From CAYMLL01 sp964390645 (lineage in GTDB: Bacteria; Planctomycetota; UBA8108): DNA of 10,494 bases. Shown here piece by piece: positions 6,343 to 10,494 of the stretch; within the stretch, counting starts at the first letter, position 1; every line of letters begins with the position of its first letter. Under the pieces are notes generated by a model. That model saw nothing but the letters and a program-made list of their open reading frames with translations, was not told the DNA's origin and did no database searches. A program made the position numbers and the translations under genes. The stretch lies in contig CAYMLL010000276.1 in assembly GCA_964390645.1 (NCBI GenBank), positions 1-10,494 on the forward strand. The letters run 5' to 3'.

Positions 6343-8844
6343 ATGATCGTTCTCCGGCACGTTTTCGCACTCATCCTCCTCGGTGTCGGTTTTTCCGGCG
6401 CCGGTGCCGTGGCCGCTCCCGTCGACGAGAAGAAGGCCGTGCGGTCGGCTCTCGATCGCGCTGGTGAGAATCGTGCCGAGCTCGAACGCGCGCTCGGCGA
6501 GGTCGCTGCGCCGCGTCGCGGCGGCCTCGAGTTCCTGATCGCGAACATGCCCGAGGGTGATCTGAGGTCTCTCGATGCGGAGTTCCTGCTCGAGAACGTG
6601 AACCTCGCGTATGACGCGGTCGAGCGCGCGCCATGGGGAAAGACGATTCCCGGGGAGATCTTCCTCAACGACGTGCTGCCCTACGCGAACGTCAACGAGA
6701 CGCGCGAACGCTGGCGCAGGGACTTCTCGGAGCGCTTCTGGCCGCTGGTCGAGAACTGCAAGACGGCCGGCGAGGCCGCGCAGGTGCTGGATCGCAAGAT
6801 CTTCCCGCTCTTGAAGGTCCGTTTCTCGACGAAGCGCCGCAAGGCTGACCAGAGCCCCGGCGAGTCCATCGAGATCGGTATGGCATCGTGCACCGGGCTG
6901 TCGATCATCCTCGCGGACGCCAGCCGTGCGGTCGGCGTGCCTGCGCGACTCGCGGGCATCCCGAACTGGGTCAACAAGCGTGGCAACCACACCTGGGTGG
7001 AGGTCTGGGATGGGCGCTGGCATTTCACCGGCGCGGCCGAGCCGAGCAACCACGGACTGGATCACGCGTGGTTCCAGCACGACGCATCTCTCGCCGACGC
7101 GAGCTCGCCGGCGCACTCGATCTACGCGGCGAGCTTCCGCAGGACCGAGACCGTCTTTCCGCTGGTCTGGGCACCGGGCATCGACTGGGTCCACGCCGTC
7201 AACGTCACGCACCGCTATGCTCCGAAGAAGAGCGCGGCTCCGAAGAAGAGCGTGGCCTCGAAGCAGGGCGACGCTCCGACGAAGGCCGCCACCCTCCGCC
7301 TCCTCGTCGATGTTCTCGATCGTCGGGGCGGCGAGCGCGTTGTCGCCAGGGTCGATGCTCTCGTGGACGGGGACGAAAAGGCGTTCGCCTCCGGGAGGAC
7401 GAGGGACGGTGGTGCGGACCCGAACGACATCCTTGTCCTCGAGGTGCCGAAGGCACGCGGCTTGCGCCTGCGTGTCCGGGCGGGGAACGTCGATGCGCAG
7501 GTCGACGTCGAGCCCGCCGAGGAGAAGAACGAGTCGGATCGACCGCAGCGGATCGTGCGGCTCTATCTCGACGAGATCGTCGATTCGCGGACCGGGTCCC
7601 TGCTGGGCGACGCGGAGCGCGACGCTTTGAAGCAGGCCGTGACCGCGTATTTGGAGGCCGCCGCGAAGGGTGACGAGCCACCGGCGCCTCCGGCCAGCCT
7701 CGATGCGATGCTGGAGAGCCACGAGTCCGCGGTCCGCGATCTGCTCTGGAAGAGCTACCGGGAGTCTTCGCTGCACGCGGCGCTACGGGTCAACGACGGC
7801 AAGAACGAGGTCCGCTCCGGCAACCAGGTCAGCCCCTACGTGGTGAAGACCGTCGGCGAGAGGCCGCGCTCCGGCTGGCCGCTCTTCATCGCCATGCACG
7901 GCGGTGGAGGCGTGCCGAAGCATGTCAACGACAGCCAGTGGCAGGTCATGCAGCGCTACTACCGCGACCATGCGGAGGTCGGCGGCTACCTCTATCTGGC
8001 TCTGCGGGCGCCGAACGACCGCTGGAACGGCTTCTACGACGATCACATCTCGGCGCTCGTCGAGGAGCTGGTGAAGCAGCTCGTCGTCAGCCGTGACGTC
8101 GATCCGAACAAGGTCTTCATCATGGGATACTCACACGGCGGGTACGGCGCCTTCGCGATCGGTCCGAAGATCCCGCACCGTTTCGCGGCGATTCACAGCT
8201 CGGCCGCCGCGCCGACCGGCGGGCAGACCTCGGCAAGGACGCTGCGCAACACGGTCTTCACCTTCATGATCGGCGAGCGCGACACCCGGTATGGACGCAT
8301 CGGGCTCTGCCGCAAGTTCGACGAGACGATCCGCAAGCTGCGCGAGGAGAACCCGGGCGCTTACCCCGTGACGATGGAGTACCGGGCAGGCCATGGCCAC
8401 GGCGGTCTTCCCGATCGCGACAAGATCCGCGACATGTACGGACACGTGCGTCGCGCGGCGCCGCGCACGCTGACGTGGGAGATGACCGACTCGGTCGTCG
8501 GCCGCTTCTACTGGCTGTCGGTCGATGCGCCGAACCGCGGCAAGGAGGTTCACGCGTCGGTGCAGGACAACCGTCTATCCGTGAGCTTGCGGGGGCTCGA
8601 CCGGGTCACCGTCGGTCTCGACAGCCGTCTGGTCGACCTGTCGAAGGAGCTGCTCGTGGAGGTCGCCGGGAAGACGACGAGGGAGCGCCTCGAGCCCAGC
8701 CTCGCCGTGCTCTGTCATTCCCTGCTGCGCTCGGGGGACATCCACCTCGCGTACACGGTCGAGCTGGAGGTCGCCGTGTCGAAGCCGGCGTCGGTGAAGA
8801 ATGCGGCCACGCCGGGTCCGGGGGCGGGCCGCCGCCGTCTCTGA
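6343..8844 (+). CDS. Secreted two-domain protein: transglutaminase-like domain plus alpha/beta hydrolase
   Basis: This protein has 833 residues. A signal peptide covers about 1-25 (FALILLGVGFSGAGAVAA). Residues 60-290 form a transglutaminase-like domain: C183 in GMASCTGLS and H216 in NHTWVEVWDG are the expected catalytic pair; the usual Asp position reads WHFTGAAEPS, where E233 may replace it. A Lys/Ala repeat linker (293-316) and a probable beta-rich segment (317-410) follow. Residues 505-700 are an alpha/beta hydrolase: oxyanion motif HGGGG (519-523), nucleophile S597 in GYSHGG, D647 in IGERDTRYG and a His in AGHGHGG (684 or 686). A beta-rich tail ends it. The first part may be a peptidase or fold-only domain and the second an esterase or peptidase. 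The frame is open from 5929, but ATG 6343 has the ribosome site and signal peptide. The substrate is unknown. Confidence 0.87.
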   Translation: MIVLRHVFALILLGVGFSGAGAVAAPVDEKKAVRSALDRAGENRAELERALGEVAAPRRGGLEFLIANMPEGDLRSLDAEFLLENVNLAYDAVERAPWGKTIPGEIFLNDVLPYANVNETRERWRRDFSERFWPLVENCKTAGEAAQVLDRKIFPLLKVRFSTKRRKADQSPGESIEIGMASCTGLSIILADASRAVGVPARLAGIPNWVNKRGNHTWVEVWDGRWHFTGAAEPSNHGLDHAWFQHDASLADASSPAHSIYAASFRRTETVFPLVWAPGIDWVHAVNVTHRYAPKKSAAPKKSVASKQGDAPTKAATLRLLVDVLDRRGGERVVARVDALVDGDEKAFASGRTRDGGADPNDILVLEVPKARGLRLRVRAGNVDAQVDVEPAEEKNESDRPQRIVRLYLDEIVDSRTGSLLGDAERDALKQAVTAYLEAAAKGDEPPAPPASLDAMLESHESAVRDLLWKSYRESSLHAALRVNDGKNEVRSGNQVSPYVVKTVGERPRSGWPLFIAMHGGGGVPKHVNDSQWQVMQRYYRDHAEVGGYLYLALRAPNDRWNGFYDDHISALVEELVKQLVVSRDVDPNKVFIMGYSHGGYGAFAIGPKIPHRFAAIHSSAAAPTGGQTSARTLRNTVFTFMIGERDTRYGRIGLCRKFDETIRKLREENPGAYPVTMEYRAGHGHGGLPDRDKIRDMYGHVRRAAPRTLTWEMTDSVVGRFYWLSVDAPNRGKEVHASVQDNRLSVSLRGLDRVTVGLDSRLVDLSKELLVEVAGKTTRERLEPSLAVLCHSLLRSGDIHLAYTVELEVAVSKPASVKNAATPGPGAGRRRL
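7219..7290 (+). repeat. Four tandem 18-base units encoding an APKKSA-type linker
   Basis: Units start at 7219, 7237, 7255 and 7273. The first two differ at one base (GCTCCGAAGAAGAGCGCG and ending GTG); the last two are diverged. They encode APKKSA, APKKSV, ASKQGD and APTKAA, residues 293-316, between the transglutaminase-like domain and the rest of the protein. The array is in frame, so gain or loss of units would only change linker length. Confidence 0.75.
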
Positions 8845-8876
8845 TGCGCGAGCGGGCCGCAGTGGCGGGCTTTGCG

Positions 8877-8906
8877 GGGCGAGAAGGGCGCCGCGACTCC
8901 TCGCCC
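8877..8906 (+). terminator. Possible terminator hairpin after the fusion gene
   Basis: GGGCGAG (8877-8883) pairs perfectly with CTCGCCC (8900-8906) across a 16-base loop that itself contains GGCGCC. It starts 33 bases after the stop codon. Only TTGG follows, so termination would be weak, and the sequence runs straight into the next promoter. Confidence 0.3.
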
Positions 8907-8935
8907 TTGGTCCGGAGCCCGGATTCCCGTAAAGT
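8907..8935 (+). promoter_or_regulatory. Candidate promoter of the DUF1501 gene
   Basis: TTGGTC (8907-8912) and TAAAGT (8930-8935) are 17 bases apart; the -10 box matches four of six bases. Transcription would start near 8942, about 40 bases before the ATG at 8981. A similar layout, TTG then 17 bases then TACAGT, appears at the right edge of the window. Confidence 0.4.
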
Positions 8936-8980
8936 GAACCCGGCGCACTCGGGTTGCGCGGCGTGTCCCGGAGACATTCG

Positions 8981-10369
8981 ATGCTGACGCTCTGTGAAGG
9001 TCGCCACGGTCGACGCGAGTTCCTGCGAATCGGTGGGCTCGGGCTCGGCGGGCTGACGCTGCCGGCGCTCCTGCGCGCCGCGGACGGATCCGGTGCGGCC
9101 CGTTCGCTGCTGCGCGGCCGCTCGGTCGTCTTCCTCTTCCAGCACGGCGGGCCGCCGCAGACAGAGACCTTCGACCCGAAGATGACGGCGCCGTCCGGCG
9201 TGCGCAGCGTCACCGGTGAGATCCCGACCCGCACTCCGGGGATCACGTTCGGGTCGACGCTCCGCAGGCTGGCGAGCATCTCGGATCGCTTCAGCGTCGT
9301 ACGCTCGTTTCAGACCGGCGACGGCAAGCACGACATCAAGCCGGTCGTCAGCCGCTTCTCGGCGGGCGCGAACCTCGGCGCGATCTACTCGCGGGTCGCG
9401 GGCAGCAGCCACCCTTTGAGCGGCATGCCGAGCAACGCCGCGCTCTTCCCGCGGGCGGTCGATTCGCAGGCGCAGCCGGCAAACCGCAACTTCGGCAGGT
9501 TCGAGGACACCGGCGTCCTCGGCAGGGCCCACGCTCCCTTCGTGCCGGGAGTGGGCGGCGATCTGCAGCAGGACATGCAGCTGCACGTCGAACGTCGCCG
9601 TCTCGGTGACCGTCGTGGGCTTCTCGACCGGCTCGACCGGCTGCGTCACTCGCTCGATCGTGCCGGGGCGCTCGGCGGTCTCGACCGCATTCAGGAGCAG
9701 GCTTTCGACACGATTCTCGGTGGCGCGGCGCGGGCCTTTGACCTGTCGCAGGAGGATCCGCGCACGATCGCGCGCTACGACACCGCGCCGCTGGTGCGTC
9801 CCCACCAGATCAGGCGGCAGTGGAACAACTACAACAACTACGTCGACAACGCGCGCAGCCTCGGCAAGCTGATGCTCCTGGCGCGTCGTCTCTGCGAGGC
9901 CGGATGCGGCTTCGTCACCGTGACGACGAACTTCGTCTGGGACATGCACGCCGACCAGAACAACGCCACGGTCGAGGAGGGCATGCGGTACTGTGGCGTT
10001 CCCTTCGATCATGCGGTGTCCGCGTTTCTCGAGGATGTCGAGGCCCGTGGGCTCGGCGACCGTATCCTTCTCGTCGCCTGCGGGGAGATGGGCCGCACAC
10101 CGAAGCTCAACAATCGCGGCGGTCGTGACCACTGGGGCGGGCTGGCGCCTCTGCTCCTCGCGGGAGGCGGTCTCCGGATGGGGCGCGTGATCGGCCAGTC
10201 CGACCGCAACGCCGCCGAGCCGGGCTGCGATCCGGTGACCATCCCCGATCTCATCGCGACGGTGTTCCACACGCTGTTCGATGTCGGCGAGCTGCGCACC
10301 GCGCGCGGTCTGCCCTTCGAGATCTCCCGGATCATCGAGTCCGGTGCGCCGATTCCGGGCCTCGTCTGA
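8981..10369 (+). CDS. DUF1501 family protein with twin-arginine leader
   Basis: This 462-residue protein belongs to DUF1501 (Pfam PF07394), very abundant in planctomycetes, related in fold to alkaline phosphatases and sulfatases, and of unproved function. The leader GRREFLRIGGLGLGGLTLPALL (10-31) is Tat type. Conserved blocks follow: SVVFLFQHGGPPQTETFDPK (48-67), FSVVRSFQTGDGKHDIKPVV (104-123), HPLSGMPSNAALFPRAV (144-160), TNFVWDMHADQ (316-326), CGEMGRTPKLNNRGGRDHWG (367-386) and LLAGGGLRMGRVIGQSD (392-408). It looks full length. The frame is open from a TTG at 8954, but ATG 8981, with GGAG seven bases before it, puts the twin-arginine motif at the usual place. It starts 136 bases after the fusion gene and seems separately promoted. 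In many planctomycetes the partner is a DUF1549/DUF1553 gene; none is seen here, although the window ends 125 bases downstream. Confidence 0.93.
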   Translation: MLTLCEGRHGRREFLRIGGLGLGGLTLPALLRAADGSGAARSLLRGRSVVFLFQHGGPPQTETFDPKMTAPSGVRSVTGEIPTRTPGITFGSTLRRLASISDRFSVVRSFQTGDGKHDIKPVVSRFSAGANLGAIYSRVAGSSHPLSGMPSNAALFPRAVDSQAQPANRNFGRFEDTGVLGRAHAPFVPGVGGDLQQDMQLHVERRRLGDRRGLLDRLDRLRHSLDRAGALGGLDRIQEQAFDTILGGAARAFDLSQEDPRTIARYDTAPLVRPHQIRRQWNNYNNYVDNARSLGKLMLLARRLCEAGCGFVTVTTNFVWDMHADQNNATVEEGMRYCGVPFDHAVSAFLEDVEARGLGDRILLVACGEMGRTPKLNNRGGRDHWGGLAPLLLAGGGLRMGRVIGQSDRNAAEPGCDPVTIPDLIATVFHTLFDVGELRTARGLPFEISRIIESGAPIPGLV

Positions 10370-10409
10370 AACAACCGGGCCTCGATGAGAGAAAAGTCGC
10401 CGTCCTCTC

Positions 10410-10438
10410 TTGCGTCCTTGCGGAGCGGCCGATACAGT
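10410..10438 (+). promoter_or_regulatory. Candidate promoter near the right edge
   Basis: TTGCGT (10410-10415) and TACAGT (10433-10438) are 17 bases apart. Transcription would begin near 10445, exactly where the strong inverted repeat starts. The gene it would serve is outside the window. Confidence 0.3.
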
Positions 10439-10444
10439 ATGGAA

Positions 10445-10474
10445 CCCGGGGGCGCACAGCTGTTCGCCCCCGGG
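10445..10474 (+). terminator. Strong GC hairpin after the DUF1501 gene (terminator or leader structure)
   Basis: CCCGGGGGCG (10445-10454) pairs in all ten positions with CGCCCCCGGG (10465-10474) around the ten-base loop CACAGCTGTT. It lies 76 bases after the DUF1501 stop. No T-run follows, so it may stop transcription poorly. A second small hairpin, GCCT-GAAA-AGGC at 10482-10493, follows. The pair could instead be the 5' end of the next transcript. Confidence 0.5.
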
Positions 10475-10494
10475 GGTCTGCGCCTGAAAAGGCC

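Noticed and set aside
6289..7776. Open frame of 495 codons on the minus strand opposite the fusion gene
   Set aside because: It is antisense to the transglutaminase-like domain and resembles no protein family.
8606..10270. Open frame of 554 codons on the minus strand opposite DUF1501
   Set aside because: It is the antisense image of a highly conserved DUF1501 gene and has no domain of its own.

Overview
The window is high-GC DNA of planctomycete type. The assignment rests on gene content: a DUF1501 protein with a typical planctomycete twin-arginine leader, a secreted Gfo/Idh/MocA oxidoreductase with the same kind of leader, a secreted arylsulfatase, and a secreted transglutaminase-like/hydrolase fusion. 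The genus cannot be read from the sequence. Codon use is strongly G/C-ending, and this opens very long false frames on the opposite strand of most real genes.

Layout. The left half (about 1-5850) is read on the minus strand. In transcription order it holds a Tat-exported Gfo/Idh/MocA oxidoreductase (5847-4528), a DASS/SLC13-type anion:sodium symporter (4395-2851, GTG start), a secreted type I sulfatase (2764-1253), a long non-coding gap (606-1252), and the first 201 residues of an enolase-superfamily (mandelate racemase/muconate lactonizing type) enzyme with a Tat-like leader (605 to beyond the left edge). The right half is read on the plus strand. It holds an 833-residue secreted protein joining a transglutaminase-like domain to an alpha/beta hydrolase domain (6343-8844), then a DUF1501 protein (8981-10369). 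A 495-base divergent control region (5848-6342) separates the halves.

How the genes may work together (inference). The three left genes have short gaps (132 and 86 bases) and only one good promoter, in front of the oxidoreductase, so they are probably co-transcribed. A sulfatase, an organic-anion or sulfate importer, a sugar-type oxidoreductase and a sugar-acid-type enolase-superfamily enzyme would suit use of a sulfated or acidic carbohydrate. The oxidoreductase promoter and a promoter-like site in the long gap share TGAACTGA and ACAAT at the same spacing, a possible sign of co-regulation with the enolase-superfamily gene. The right-hand genes look separately promoted. DUF1501 proteins have no settled function.

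I found no RNA genes, CRISPR array, insertion sequence or phage genes. No clearly new system stands out. The more unusual items are the transglutaminase-like/hydrolase fusion with its repeat linker, the shared promoter motif, several perfect inverted repeats between genes, and a structured element at the right edge.
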